Assembly: GCA_963766175.1 (NCBI GenBank)
Contig: CAVXZE010000007.1
Span: 1-64,000 of the forward strand
Length of the DNA: 64,000 bases
Source of the DNA: CAVXZE01 sp963766175
GTDB taxonomy: Bacteria > Myxococcota_A > UBA9160 > UBA6930
Reading direction: 5' to 3'
Every line of letters begins with the position of its first letter. The stretch's first letter is position 1. Below, piece by piece: positions 42,332-52,151 of the stretch. A model generated the notes under the pieces. That model worked only from the letters and a program-made list of their open reading frames with translations. It was not told where the DNA came from and did no database searches. The position numbers were made by a program, and so were the translations under genes.

Positions 42332-42961
42332 TCAGCGAAGCCCGAACTGCACGAGGTCGAAGCTCAGGTGGGTTCCGTCCGCTGCCTCGAGGCGCAGGCT
42401 GAGCTTTCGCCGGTCGCCAAACTCGGCGAGCCGACGGAACGCGTCACTGCCGCGATCCACCTTGCGGACCTCCGCGGTCCCCCCGCTGAAATCGACCTCC
42501 CGGAGGGCACTCGCCGAATCGCCCGGCGCTCCGACTCGTAGCCTCCCCGTGCTGATCTGGAACTCGAAGCCTCCCTGCTTGCGGAGCGCCAGCTTGAAGT
42601 CGCGTTGGGCCGTGTCGGGCCGGGCGCGCGCATCCAACACCAGGGCCAGGCTGCCGATCGCGTTGGGCTGCTCGCCGCCGGTCTCGTCATGGCAGCGGGT
42701 GCCCTCGGGAGCCTCGAGATCGAAGAGGGTGAGCCGATTCATGGGGGTCCGCGCACTCCGGGGACCGGGACCCACCAGGATCCGCCGCAGGGATCGGTAC
42801 GGAACGCCTTCGATTTCGCAGATCAGTGGCGCCCGATACTCGCCTCGGATCCACTCCAGAGCGAGCTGGTTCAGCCCGGGAACGGGTCCGCTCGGCGCCT
42901 GGCCGAGCGCCGCGGCGGGGAGAAGTAGTAGCAGGAATGCGAAGGCAGGGTTGGACCGCAT
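42332..42961 (-). CDS. Secreted hypothetical protein
   Basis: The 209-residue protein has a clear signal peptide (MRSNPAFAFLLLLLPAAALGQA). The mature part has two Cys (LICEIEG and TRCHDE) and is rich in beta-type sequence; no domain is recognised. It is transcribed into the WaaP/InaA-like gene with only two bases between them, so a role in the envelope is plausible. Its first codons overlap the repeat end at about 42956-42985. Confidence 0.65.
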   Translation of the reverse strand: MRSNPAFAFLLLLLPAAALGQAPSGPVPGLNQLALEWIRGEYRAPLICEIEGVPYRSLRRILVGPGPRSARTPMNRLTLFDLEAPEGTRCHDETGGEQPNAIGSLALVLDARARPDTAQRDFKLALRKQGGFEFQISTGRLRVGAPGDSASALREVDFSGGTAEVRKVDRGSDAFRRLAEFGDRRKLSLRLEAADGTHLSFDLVQFGLR

Positions 42962-42985
42962 TTCTCACCAGATCGCGCGGTGAGG
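42956..42985. repeat. Single end of the 26445-26629 repeat family
   Basis: CGCATTTCTCACCAGATCGCG matches the CGC(A/T)TTTCTCACCAG(G)TCGCG end of the long palindrome with one or two differences. The rest of the element is not found nearby, so this is a solo end or a decayed copy at the 5' end of the secreted-protein gene. Confidence 0.5.
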
Positions 42986-43060
42986 CTACCACCCCGAAGC
43001 CACCGATGCTCCGCGGGAGCCCGGCTTGACAGTTGCATCGTGCGGCCGCACCGTGGCGCG

Positions 43061-43351
43061 ATGCGCTGCTTCTCCTGCAACGCGCCGATCGACCTCCCGG
43101 CGGGAGAGCGGATTGGCTTCGGGGACTGCTGTGAACGCTGTGACGCCGATCTGCACGTGTGCCTGAACTGCCGGTTCCACGATCCGAGTGCCTACAACGA
43201 GTGCCGCGAATCGAGCGCCGAGCGGGTCCGCGAGCGGGACCGGGCCAACCGCTGTGAGTATTTCTCCTACGGGGATCGCGAGGGTGGCGGCGGCCCACCC
43301 GCCCGAGAGGCGGCGAAGTCTGCGCTCGACGATCTCTTCAAGAAGAGCTGA
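43061..43351 (+). CDS. Small Cys-rich putative zinc-binding protein
   Basis: The 96-residue protein has an N-terminal CFSCNAPIDL zinc-knuckle start, CCERCDADLHVCLNC, then CRE and a later Cys (NRCEYF), giving at least eight Cys in four CxxC-like clusters. It ends with a charged tail (AKSALDDLFKKS). Such small proteins are common in delta-proteobacterial genomes, but the function is not known to me. ATG at 43061; the stop overlaps the region of the next gene's GTG start, so the two are probably translated together. Confidence 0.7.
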   Translation: MRCFSCNAPIDLPAGERIGFGDCCERCDADLHVCLNCRFHDPSAYNECRESSAERVRERDRANRCEYFSYGDREGGGGPPAREAAKSALDDLFKKS

Positions 43352-43352
43352 G

Positions 43353-44123
43353 GTGGAGCTCCTTTCCGAGGATGAGGCCCACGTCTGGCTGGCCAACCCG
43401 GAGCGGATCCACGAGCCGGCCTTGCTCGAGCGCTACCTGGCACTGCTCGGCTCGGAGGAACGAGAGCGCCACGCCCGGCTGCGGCGGGAGCCGTCGCGGC
43501 GGGAGTTCCTGGTGGCTCACGCCTTCGCACGGATGACCCTCTCGCGCTACGCACCCGTGCCACCGGAAGCCTGGTCGTTTTCTCTTGGCGAGCATGGTCG
43601 GCCGGAGATCAGTGGACCCTCTGATGGGCGGGGCCTGCGGTTCAACCTCTCCCACACCCGCGGAATGGTGGCCTGCGCCGTGACCCGGGATCTCGACATC
43701 GGCGTGGACGTAGAGAACCGGGCGCGTCGTCTCCGGCACCGGGATCTCTCCGAGCGCTTCTTCGGCGAGGCCGAGGTGGAGGCGCTACGGGCCCTGGCGC
43801 CGGAAGAAAGGGCGCGGCGTTTCCTCGAGCTATGGACGCTCAAGGAGGCCTACCTCAAGGCGCGGGGCCTCGGGATCTCGATCCCACTCCGCGGCTTTCA
43901 ATTCCAGCTCTCGGACTCGGCTCCGCCTCGAATCCGATTCGACCCGGCACTGCTGTGCGACGATCCCGAGAGCTGGCAGTTCGCCCTGCATCGGCCGACG
44001 CAGACCCACACCCTCGCCCTGGCCATCTGCCGTCCAGATCGCCGCGAGCGGACGATCCGGTTCTTCGAGAGCGAAGGGGACGCCGGAGATGCTTCTTCAC
44101 TAGAATCTCCTGCAACCCGATAG
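43353..44123 (+). CDS. 4'-Phosphopantetheinyl transferase (Sfp type)
   Basis: The 256-residue protein has the Sfp signatures FNLSHTRGMVACAV, DIGVDVE (Asp119, Glu121 for Mg) and ELWTLKEAYLKARG (Glu165, Lys). It transfers the phosphopantetheine arm of CoA to carrier proteins in polyketide, peptide or fatty acid synthesis. No carrier protein lies in this window. The GTG at 43353 gives normal family length; the frame is open to 43188 across the end of the upstream gene, which would be too long. Confidence 0.85.
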   Translation: MELLSEDEAHVWLANPERIHEPALLERYLALLGSEERERHARLRREPSRREFLVAHAFARMTLSRYAPVPPEAWSFSLGEHGRPEISGPSDGRGLRFNLSHTRGMVACAVTRDLDIGVDVENRARRLRHRDLSERFFGEAEVEALRALAPEERARRFLELWTLKEAYLKARGLGISIPLRGFQFQLSDSAPPRIRFDPALLCDDPESWQFALHRPTQTHTLALAICRPDRRERTIRFFESEGDAGDASSLESPATR

Positions 44124-44171
44124 CGGGTTCCGCGCGGGGCGGCTCGAAAGGCAGGGGGAGAGAACCACTCG

Positions 44172-45275
44172 ATGGTCGAGAAGACCCAGGTCATGCTCAT
44201 CACCGGGGGAGCCGGCTTCATCGGCTCCAACTTCGTCCGCTTCGCGTTGGAGCACACCGGTGGGCGGGTCGTGGTGCTGGACAAGCTCACCTACGCCGGA
44301 AGCCTCGAGAACCTGCGGGATGTTCAGGAGGATCCGCGCTTCCGCTTCGAGCGGGGCGACATCGCCGACCGCGCCAGGGTCCGAGAGGTGTTTCGCACGC
44401 ACCGCCCGACCGCGGTGCTGAACTTCGCGGCGGAGACCCACGTGGATCGCTCCATCGACGCCCCGGGCGACTTCGTCGAGACGAATCTGCTGGGGACCTT
44501 CGAGCTCCTGGAGGCCTCCCGGCACCACGTTGCGGAGCTTCCCTCGGTCGAGAGGCAGAGCTTCCGCTTCCTCCACGTCTCCACCGACGAGGTCTACGGC
44601 TCGCTCGGGCCTGGCGGCTACTTCACCGAGAGCACGCCCTACGCGCCGAACTCGCCCTACTCGGCGTCGAAGGCCGGTGCGGACCACCTGGTGCGCGCCT
44701 ACCAGCGCACCTACGATCTCCCGACGGTCACGACCAACTGCTCGAACAACTACGGTCCGTACCAGTTTCCGGAGAAGCTGATCCCGTTGATGGTCCTGAA
44801 CGCGATCGAGGCGAAGCCCCTGCCGATCTACGGCGACGGCGGAAACACCCGCGACTGGCTCTACGTGGAGGACCACTGCGAGGGCATCCTGACGGCCCTG
44901 GAAAGCGGGCGTCCCGGGGAGCAGTACGCCTTCGGTGGCCAGAGCGAACGCACCAACCTCGAGATCGTCGAGCAGCTCTGCGCGATTCTCGACGAGCTGC
45001 TTCCCCCCGGCGAGAATTCGTCCATGCGCGAGAGCGGCCTGGATCGGTACGCCGAGCTGAAGAGCTTCGTCGAGGACCGACCCGGACACGACCGCCGCTA
45101 CGCGATCGACGCCTCCAAGGTCCGAAGCGAGCTCGGCTGGAAACCGCGGCACGGATTCGATGAGGGCCTGCGCCGGACCGTCCTGTGGTACCTGGAGCAC
45201 CGGGATTGGTGCGAGGCCGTCCAGCGCGACCGCTACGGGCGCGAGCGGCTGGGGCTTTCGGGGAAGAGACCGTGA
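44172..45275 (+). CDS. rfbB: dTDP-glucose 4,6-dehydratase
   Basis: The 367-residue SDR-extended enzyme has GGAGFIGSNFVRF at the NAD site, LDKLTYAGSLENL, STDEVYG (with catalytic Asp-Glu) and YSASKAGADHLV (Tyr-Lys), followed by NCSNNYGPYQFPEKLIP. It makes dTDP-4-keto-6-deoxyglucose for dTDP-rhamnose. A GGGGGAGAG site precedes the ATG. Its stop overlaps the rfbA start (GTGA), the first of a chain of coupled rfb genes. Confidence 0.96.
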   Translation: MVEKTQVMLITGGAGFIGSNFVRFALEHTGGRVVVLDKLTYAGSLENLRDVQEDPRFRFERGDIADRARVREVFRTHRPTAVLNFAAETHVDRSIDAPGDFVETNLLGTFELLEASRHHVAELPSVERQSFRFLHVSTDEVYGSLGPGGYFTESTPYAPNSPYSASKAGADHLVRAYQRTYDLPTVTTNCSNNYGPYQFPEKLIPLMVLNAIEAKPLPIYGDGGNTRDWLYVEDHCEGILTALESGRPGEQYAFGGQSERTNLEIVEQLCAILDELLPPGENSSMRESGLDRYAELKSFVEDRPGHDRRYAIDASKVRSELGWKPRHGFDEGLRRTVLWYLEHRDWCEAVQRDRYGRERLGLSGKRP

Positions 45276-46150
45276 AGGGGATCCTGCTCGCCGGGGGATC
45301 CGGGACCCGTCTACTCCCGTCGACCGGGGGCGTCAGCAAGCAGCTGCTCCCGATCTACGACAAGCCGATGGTCTACTACCCGCTCACCACGCTGATGCTT
45401 GCCGGCGCGAGGAAGATCCTGCTGATCTCGACGCCGGACGACCAGGCAGCCTTTCAGCGCCTGCTCGGGGATGGCTCCCAGTTTGGTCTCGAGCTCTCCT
45501 ACGCGATCCAGCCCAGGCCGGAGGGTATCGCCCAGGCGTTTCTGATCGGCCGGGAGTTCCTGGGATCCGACCGCGTGGCTCTGGCGCTCGGTGACAACGT
45601 CTTCTACGGCCACGGCTTTCCGGAGATCCTGGAGCGGGCCGCACGTCGGGAATCCGGCGGCACCGTCTTCGGATACTGGGTGCGGGACCCGGAGCGCTAC
45701 GGCGTCGTCGAGTTCGACGAGCGGGGGAGGGCGATCGGAATCGAGGAGAAACCCGCCGTTCCGCGCTCTCAGTACGCAGTGACCGGTCTCTACTTCTACG
45801 ACGAGCGCGTCGCCGAGATCGCCTCCTCACTCGAGCCTTCCGACCGCGGGGAGCTGGAGATCACCGACGTGAATCTCGCGTACCTGCGGGATGGCCTTCT
45901 CGGGGTGGAGATCCTGGGACGCGGGGTCGCCTGGCTCGACACGGGGACCCACGAGTCGCTGCTCCAGGCCTGCAACTTCATCCACGCCGTGCAGGAGCGA
46001 CAAGGGCTCAAGATCGCCTGCCCCGAAGAGATCGCCTATCGCAAGGGCTGGATCAGCCGGGAGGAGCTCGAAGCCCAGGCCGCCCGCCTGAGCAAGAACC
46101 CCTACGGCGAGTACCTCGCGCAGCTGGCGAAGGATCGCTTCGAGCCGTGA
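45272..46150 (+). CDS. rfbA: Glucose-1-phosphate thymidylyltransferase
   Basis: The 292-residue nucleotidyltransferase starts at GTG 45272 with KGILLAGGSGTRLLPSTGG and SKQLLPIYDKPMVYYPL. ALGDNVFYGHG and EITDVNLAYL follow, all family hallmarks. It forms dTDP-glucose. The frame is open upstream inside rfbB, but the GTG gives exact family length. It overlaps both neighbours by four bases. Confidence 0.96.
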   Translation: MKGILLAGGSGTRLLPSTGGVSKQLLPIYDKPMVYYPLTTLMLAGARKILLISTPDDQAAFQRLLGDGSQFGLELSYAIQPRPEGIAQAFLIGREFLGSDRVALALGDNVFYGHGFPEILERAARRESGGTVFGYWVRDPERYGVVEFDERGRAIGIEEKPAVPRSQYAVTGLYFYDERVAEIASSLEPSDRGELEITDVNLAYLRDGLLGVEILGRGVAWLDTGTHESLLQACNFIHAVQERQGLKIACPEEIAYRKGWISREELEAQAARLSKNPYGEYLAQLAKDRFEP

Positions 46151-46710
46151 AGTTCCTCCCCACCGATCTTCCCGAGGTGGTGGTGATCGAGCCCGACGTG
46201 CACCGCGACGCGCGGGGCTTCTTTCTGGAGAGCTGGCATGCGCGAAAGTACGAGGAGGGTGGGATCCCCGCGCACTTCGTGCAGGACAACCACTCGAAGT
46301 CGCGACGCGGCACCCTGCGCGGCTTCCACGCCCAGTCGCGGCGTCCCCAGGGCAAGCTCGTCCGCGCGCTTCGGGGGGAGATCTTCGACGTGGCCGTCGA
46401 CATCCGTGTCGGCTCACCGAGCTTCGCCCGCCACGTCTGCGTGGAGCTCTCGGCCGAGAGCTTCCGCCAGCTGTGGGTGCCACCGGGCTTCGGCCATGGC
46501 TTCCTGGTGCTGAGCGAGGAGGCCGAGGTCGAGTACAAGTGCACCGACTTCTACGATCCCGGGGGCGAGATCGGCTTCGCCTGGGACGACCCGGTGGTGG
46601 CGGTCCGGTGGCCGATCGACGACCCCGTGCTCTCGGAGAAGGACCGCCGGGCTCCGACCCTGACGGCCATCGAGCAGCTGCTCCCCCGCTTCGACGGCGC
46701 GGTCCGGTGA
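46147..46710 (+). CDS. rfbC: dTDP-4-dehydrorhamnose 3,5-epimerase
   Basis: The 187-residue cupin-fold enzyme starts with GTG and has GFFLESWHARKY, VQDNHSKSRRGTLRGFHAQ (catalytic His region), FDVAVDIRVGSPSF and LWVPPGFGHGFLVLSE, then EYKCTDFYDP with the catalytic Tyr. It sits between rfbA and rfbD with four-base overlaps on each side. Confidence 0.95.
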   Translation: MKFLPTDLPEVVVIEPDVHRDARGFFLESWHARKYEEGGIPAHFVQDNHSKSRRGTLRGFHAQSRRPQGKLVRALRGEIFDVAVDIRVGSPSFARHVCVELSAESFRQLWVPPGFGHGFLVLSEEAEVEYKCTDFYDPGGEIGFAWDDPVVAVRWPIDDPVLSEKDRRAPTLTAIEQLLPRFDGAVR

Positions 46711-47531
46711 GGGTCCTGATCACCGGAGCCGAAGGCCAGCTCGGTAGAGTGGTGCGGTCCGGCTTCGGCACCCACGAGGTGATCGCCCCGAGCGAGGCCG
46801 AGCTCGACATCTGCGACCGGCGCCAGGTGGAAGACGCTCTCGACCAGGCGCGTCCAGATCTTCTCCTCAACGCCGCGGCCTACACGGATGTGGACGGCGC
46901 CGAGAGCGACCCGGAGGCGGCCTTCGCGGGAAACGCCCGCGGCCCCGGGATCCTGGCGGTCGCCACCGAGCGGCGCGGGATCCCGATTCTGCACCTCTCC
47001 ACCGACTATGTCTTCGACGGGGAGGCCGGGCGTCCGTACGACGAGCGCGACGAGACCGGCCCCTGCACCGTCTACGGCCGGAGCAAGCTCGAAGGGGAGG
47101 GTGCGGTTCGCCACGCCAATCCACGGCACTTCGTCGTGCGCACCGCGTGGCTCTACGCGGCCGAGGGACGGAACTTCCCGATGACCATGCTCGAGCTCTC
47201 CGAGAGGCCCGAGGTGCGGGTCGTGGACGATCAATTCGGCTCTCCCACCTTCGCGCCGCATCTGGCTGCGGGGTTGCTGGAGCTGGTCGAAGCCGGCTCC
47301 TGGGGCACCTACCACCTGGCCGGCCGCGGGGTCGCCAGCTGGCACGAGTTTGCCAGCGCCCTCTACCGCGAGCTCGGCATCGAGACGCCGGTGCGCCCGG
47401 TGCCGACCTCCGAGTTCCCACGGCCCGCGAAGCGGCCGCGCTTCTCGGCGCTCACCACGGTCCAGGAGCCGCGGATCCTGCTCCCACCCTGGGAAGAGGG
47501 TCTCAGAGCCTTCGCGGCCGCGATCTCCTGA
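46707..47531 (+). CDS. rfbD: dTDP-4-dehydrorhamnose reductase
   Basis: The 274-residue protein has VLITGAEGQLGRVV at the NADPH site, LLNAAAYTDVDGAESD, LSTDYVFDGEAGRPYDE and CTVYGRSKLEGE with the Tyr-Lys pair. It finishes dTDP-L-rhamnose. The GTG start overlaps the rfbC stop. The order rfbB-A-C-D is complete, so the cell makes rhamnose for the surface polysaccharide encoded downstream. Confidence 0.95.
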   Translation: MRVLITGAEGQLGRVVRSGFGTHEVIAPSEAELDICDRRQVEDALDQARPDLLLNAAAYTDVDGAESDPEAAFAGNARGPGILAVATERRGIPILHLSTDYVFDGEAGRPYDERDETGPCTVYGRSKLEGEGAVRHANPRHFVVRTAWLYAAEGRNFPMTMLELSERPEVRVVDDQFGSPTFAPHLAAGLLELVEAGSWGTYHLAGRGVASWHEFASALYRELGIETPVRPVPTSEFPRPAKRPRFSALTTVQEPRILLPPWEEGLRAFAAAIS

Positions 47532-47616
47532 CCTGTGCGCGGCTCTGCTACCGTCCGCAGACGGGAACGGGGTCCGAGCCGGACGCGTCCGGCTTGGCTC
47601 GTTCTCGATCCGGGGG

Positions 47617-49215
47617 GTGAAACGAGTGGGCGCCTGCGAACCCGCGGACGGGGGGTCCGCGGCTCCATGGCCGGGCAGGGAGATCTGCGTTCCGAGCCGG
47701 AGGCAGCTCCGCGCGCCGGTGCAGCTGCGCCCGGGTTCGGATTCCGACCCGGCGGCAGCTCCGTCCATTGGCTCGAGGGCGGTGCGCGGCTCCGTCTGGG
47801 CGATGATGGGCCACGGGGCCAGCTTGCTCATCCGGCTGGGGAGCAATCTGGTCCTCACCAGGCTGCTCTTCCCCGAGGCCTTCGGTCTGATGGCCCTGGT
47901 GAACGCCTTCCTGATCGGACTGGCGATGTTCTCGGACCTCGGCCTCGCTCCGGGCATCGTGCAGAGCTCGCGCGGCGACGACCCGCGGTTCCTCGACACG
48001 GCCTGGGTCCTCCAGATCGGCGCGGGGTCTCGTCCTCTGGATCCTTGCCTGCCTCCTCGCCTGGCCCGTGGCGGCCTTCTACGATCAACCCCTGCTTCTC
48101 GCTCTGCTTCCGGTCGCCGGGCTCGGGGTCCTGATCGCCGGCTTCAACTCGACCTCGCTGCCGCGGCTCCAGCGGCATCTGGCGGTCGGAAAGCTGACTC
48201 TGGTGCAGTCTCGCCGGTCAGATCGCGGGCGTTGCGGTGATGCTCGCCTGGGCGCTGATCCATCCGACCGTCTGGGCACTGGTGGCAGGCGGCCTGGTCG
48301 GCCAGCGCGGTCACACTGGCTCTGAGCCACGCGGTGGTGGCGGATCGCCGCGACAGGTTTGCCTGGGACCGGGATGCCGCCCGGTTTCTCTTCCACTTTG
48401 GCAAATGGATCTTCTTGAGCACCATCCTCGCCTTCCTGGTGGGGCAGTCGGACCGCCTGATCTTCGGGAAGATGGTCCCGCTCGCCACGCTGGGCGTCTA
48501 CAGCATCGCCACGATGTTTGCGGCGTTGCCGACCGGAGTCCTGCACAGGGTCGGTACGGCGGTCGTCTTCCCCGCCTTCAGTCGCAAGAGGGAGTCGATG
48601 AAGGGCTTCGCGTCCGCGTACCGACGCTCGCGACGGCCCCTCTTCGCCCTCGGAGGTCTCGGGGTGGCGTGCCTCGCCGCGTCCGGGCCCGCTCTGATCG
48701 AGACGCTCTACGATCCGCGCTACGCCGAGGCAGGGTGGATCCTCCAGCTGCTCGCGATCGGCGCGTGGATCCATATCCTGGAGGTTCCGAGCGGTTCCGC
48801 ACTGCTGGCGCTCGGACTGCCCAGGTGGCTGGCCGCCGGCAACGCCCTCAAGCTCGTGGGGATCCTCGCCTTCGTCCCGCTCGGATTCTGGCTGTACGGC
48901 TTCCCGGGTGCGATCGGCGGATTCGTCGCGTCCGAGACGTTCCGGTACGCGGTCCTCGCCGCTGGGGCACATCGACAGGCGCTTCCCGCGGCCGGGGGGC
49001 GACCTCCTCGCGTCGGCGCTGGTCGCGGTGGCCGCGGCGGCGGTCTCTACGCGGGCTTCGCGATCGGGCAGTCCGGTGGAGGGAGCCTCGAGCGCCTGGC
49101 TGGCTCGGTGCTGACCGCATCCCTCGCCTGGCTGCCGGTCTCCTACGTTCTGCTGCGTCGAGAGGCGGCGCGGCTCGCCGCCGACTTCGGTTTCTCGCTC
49201 CCCTGGCGCCGCTGA
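47617..49215 (+). pseudogene. Polysaccharide flippase (Wzx/lipopolysaccharide exporter-like), three frameshifts
   Basis: The first part (to about 48020) reads ASLLIRLGSNLVLTRLLFPEAFGLMALV, a typical opening of MOP-family flippases, and the last part (48334-49215) gives further membrane helices, including LAFLVGQSDRLIFGKMV. Between them three single extra bases at about 48021-48027, 48210 and 48298-48302 shift the frame; taking each out gives one continuous membrane protein (GLVLWILACLLAWPVAAFYD, LAGQIAGVAVMLAWALI, ASAVTLALSHAVVAD). It would move lipid-linked repeat units across the inner membrane. The GTG at 47617 is the earliest sensible start; the true start may be nearer 47770-47803. Confidence 0.7.
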
Positions 49216-49297
49216 TGGGTATCTCGGGTACCTTTCCCAAGGGCTGGAATTTCGCGAACAGACGGCGAGCCGCCGCGAGAGTCGAGCGAGGTCGAAG

Positions 49298-50540
49298 ATG
49301 AACGTCAGCGGATCGCAGTGCCGGATTTGTGGCTCGGCCCTGCGCCACCGATTCGTGGACCTGGGAATGTCCCCGCTCTGCGAGAGCTTCCTCGCCGCCA
49401 GCGAATGCAACCGGATGGAGCCCTTCTATCCGCTCTGCGTCTACGTGTGCGAGCAGTGCTTCCTGGTGCAGCTCGAGGAGTTCGTCGCCCCCGACGACAT
49501 CTTCTCCGAGTACGCGTATTTCTCGTCCTACTCCGACAGCTGGCTGCGCCACGCCAGGCAGTACGTCGAGATGGCCGTGGCGCGCTTCGACCTCGGCCCG
49601 GAAAGCCACGTGATCGAGGTCGCGAGCAACGATGGCTACCTGCTCCAGTACTTTGTCGAGAAGGGGGTTCCCGTACTCGGGATCGAGCCCGCGGCGAATG
49701 TCGCCGAGGCGGCGAGAGAGAAGGGGGTTCCAAGCGAGGTCCGCTTCTTCGACGCGGATTGCGCTCGCGACCTCGCCGCCGCCGGAAGACAGGCCGATCT
49801 CCTGATCGGCAACAACGTCCTCGCCCAGGTTCCCGACCTGAGGAGCTTCGTCCAGGGCATGAAGCTCGTCCTCGAGTCCAGGGGCGTCATCACGCTGGAG
49901 TTTCCGCATCTGCTTCGCCTGATGAGGGAGAACCAGTTCGACACGATCTACCACGAGCACTTCTCCTACTTCTCCCTGATCTCGATCGACTCCTTCTTCC
50001 GCGCCGAGGGGTTGACCCTCTTCGACGTGGAGGAGCTGTCGACGCACGGAGGCTCCCTGCGCGTCTTTGCCCGCCACAGCGAGGACGATTCGAGGCCGGT
50101 GAGCGAGGCCGTGGCAGCGTCTCCTGGGCGTGGAGAGGGAGGCGGGCCTCGACCGACTCGAGACCTACTCCGCGTTCTCCGAGCAGGTGAAGGAGACCAA
50201 GCGGCGCCTGCTGGAGTTCCTGATCGGGGCGAAACGGAACGGCGGCAGGATCGCGGGATATGGCGCACCCGGAAAGGGCAATACCCTGCTCAACTACTGC
50301 GGTATCCGCACCGACTTTCTCGACTTCACGGTGGATCGGAATCCTTACAAGCACGGGAAGTTCACTCCCGGCACGCACATTCCCATCTTCCCGCCCGAGA
50401 AGCTCCGCGAGGCGAAGCCGGACTACGTGCTGATCCTCCCCTGGAATCTCAAGGACGAGATCATGGAGCAGGAGTCCCAGATCCGGGAATGGGGCGGCCA
50501 GTTCGTCGTGCCCATTCCCGAAGTGAGGGTCTACCCTTAG
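49298..50540 (+). pseudogene. Sugar C-methyltransferase, copy 1 (one frameshift)
   Basis: The gene encodes an N-terminal zinc-binding domain (CRICG near residue 8 plus CEQC near 50), a class I SAM methyltransferase domain (VIEVASNDGYLLQYFVEKG) and the NDP-hexose C-methyltransferase C-terminal domain (GYGAPGKGNTLLNYCGI). The frame breaks near 50113, where GTGGCAG has one extra G; removing it gives EAVQRLLGVEREAGLDRLE and joins the 50130-50540 part without loss. The family adds a methyl to C3 of NDP-4-keto-sugars. It lies just before rfbF. Confidence 0.78.
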
Positions 50541-50621
50541 ACTACTGGCCTCAGGCACTCGCCCGGCGGCCCTGTACAGACTTCGGCGGAGGCCGCCGAT
50601 AGATCGAACGGAAGGATTTCG

Positions 50622-51419
50622 ATGAAGGTCGTCCTGTTCTGCGGTGGCTTGGGGATGCGGCTGCGCGAATTCTCGGAGGAGATTCCCAAGCCCATGGTTC
50701 CGATCGGCTATCGGCCGATCCTCTGGCACCTGATGAAGTACTACAGCCACTTCGGCCACAACGAGTTCATTCTGTGCCTCGGCTATCGGGCGGACGTGGT
50801 CAAGAACTACTTTCTCGACTACAACGAGTGTCTGTCGAGCGACTTCGTGCTCTCGGAAGGCGGGCGCCAGGTCGAAGTCCTGGGTGCGGACATCTCCGAC
50901 TGGAAGATCACCTTCGTCGACACCGGCATGCACACCAACATCGCCGGACGGCTGATGGCCGTGCGCCAGCACCTGGCCGGCGATGCGGTCTTTCTCGCGA
51001 ACTACGCCGACGGGCTCAGCGACCTCCCTCTCGACGAGTACATCGGCGAATTCATCGAGCGCGACAAGATTGCGAGCTTCATCTCGGTGCCGCCGACGAC
51101 GAGCTTTCACATCACGAGCTTCCGGGACGACGGGATCGTCGAACAGGTCGTCGACCTGAAGGATTCCGGCATTCGCATGAACGGCGGCTTCTTCGTCTTC
51201 CGCCAGGAGATCTTCGACTACATCCGGCCCGGTGAAGAGCTGATCAACGAGCCGTTCGCCCGTCTGATCGAAGAGAAGCAGCTGGTCTCTCAGAGCTACG
51301 ACGGATTCTGGATGAGCATGGACACCTTCAAGGACAAGAAGCTCCTCGACGACCTCTACTCAGGCGGCCAGGCTCCCTGGGAGGTGTGGAAGGCGGAGCC
51401 GCCCGGCGTATCCACATGA
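50622..51419 (+). CDS. rfbF: Glucose-1-phosphate cytidylyltransferase-like nucleotidyltransferase
   Basis: The 265-residue protein begins MKVVLFCGGLGMRLREFSEE followed by IPKPMVPIG, and later has ANYADGLSD and NGGFFVFRQEIFDYI, the pattern of RfbF-type cytidylyltransferases that make CDP-glucose. Such genes feed 3,6-dideoxy or branched sugar pathways. No CDP-glucose 4,6-dehydratase of usual type is seen next to it; the epimerase-like gene at 53513 may take that place. A GGAAGG site precedes the ATG. Confidence 0.88.
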   Translation: MKVVLFCGGLGMRLREFSEEIPKPMVPIGYRPILWHLMKYYSHFGHNEFILCLGYRADVVKNYFLDYNECLSSDFVLSEGGRQVEVLGADISDWKITFVDTGMHTNIAGRLMAVRQHLAGDAVFLANYADGLSDLPLDEYIGEFIERDKIASFISVPPTTSFHITSFRDDGIVEQVVDLKDSGIRMNGGFFVFRQEIFDYIRPGEELINEPFARLIEEKQLVSQSYDGFWMSMDTFKDKKLLDDLYSGGQAPWEVWKAEPPGVST

Positions 51420-51452
51420 TCATGCGCGTCTCGATTGAGGGGGGATCCGGCG

Positions 51453-52151
51453 ATGCGTGGCAGTGAAGACCCGCCATGCGGAAGCTCGGGCTCGAAATCG
51501 ACCGCGAGCGCACCGCTGCGTGTCCTCTGCCTCGGGGCCCACGCCGACGACATCGAGATCGGCTGTGGCGGGACGGTGCTGGAGCTCGCCGAGAGTCATC
51601 CGAACGTCCGCTTCGACTGGGTGGTCCTGAGTGCCCACGGCGAGCGGCGGCGCGAGGCCGCGGAGTCGGCCGATCACTTCCTGGAGAGCGCGGGCGCGAA
51701 GACCGTCGTGCTGAAGGACTTCCGCGACGGGTACTTCCCCTACCACGGCGCCCAGGTCAAGGACTGCTTCGAACAGCTGAAGTCGGAGGTGACACCGGAT
51801 CTGATCCTGACCCACTGCCGCGGCGACCTTCATCAGGATCACCGCCTGGTCTGCGAGCTCACCTGGAACACGTTTCGCGACCACCTGATCCTCGAATACG
51901 AGATCCCGAAGTACGACGGCGATCTCGGGGCGCCGAACGCATTCGTTTCACTTCCCCGAAGTACCTGCGACAAGAAGGTGTCCTACATTCTGGAACACTA
52001 CGCGTCACAGCGCGGGAGGGGTTGGTTCTCGGAGGAGACCTTCCGGGCGATGCTGCGACTCCGCGGGATCGAGGCGGGGGCCGGCAGTGGCTACGCCGAG
52101 GGCTTCTACGGACGCAAGTTGAGCCTCCGAGTCGGGGAAGCCGAGCAATGA
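51453..52151 (+). CDS. PIG-L/LmbE-family deacetylase
   Basis: The 232-residue protein has the metal motif LGAHADDIEIGCGGTV (AHxDD) and a second metal and acid segment, THCRGDLHQDHRLV. The family removes acetyl groups from N-acetyl sugars or related amides. ATG at 51453 follows GAGGGGGGATCC. Its stop overlaps the start of the second C-methyltransferase. In this cluster it probably deacetylates a sugar nucleotide or lipid-linked sugar. Confidence 0.86.
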   Translation: MRGSEDPPCGSSGSKSTASAPLRVLCLGAHADDIEIGCGGTVLELAESHPNVRFDWVVLSAHGERRREAAESADHFLESAGAKTVVLKDFRDGYFPYHGAQVKDCFEQLKSEVTPDLILTHCRGDLHQDHRLVCELTWNTFRDHLILEYEIPKYDGDLGAPNAFVSLPRSTCDKKVSYILEHYASQRGRGWFSEETFRAMLRLRGIEAGAGSGYAEGFYGRKLSLRVGEAEQ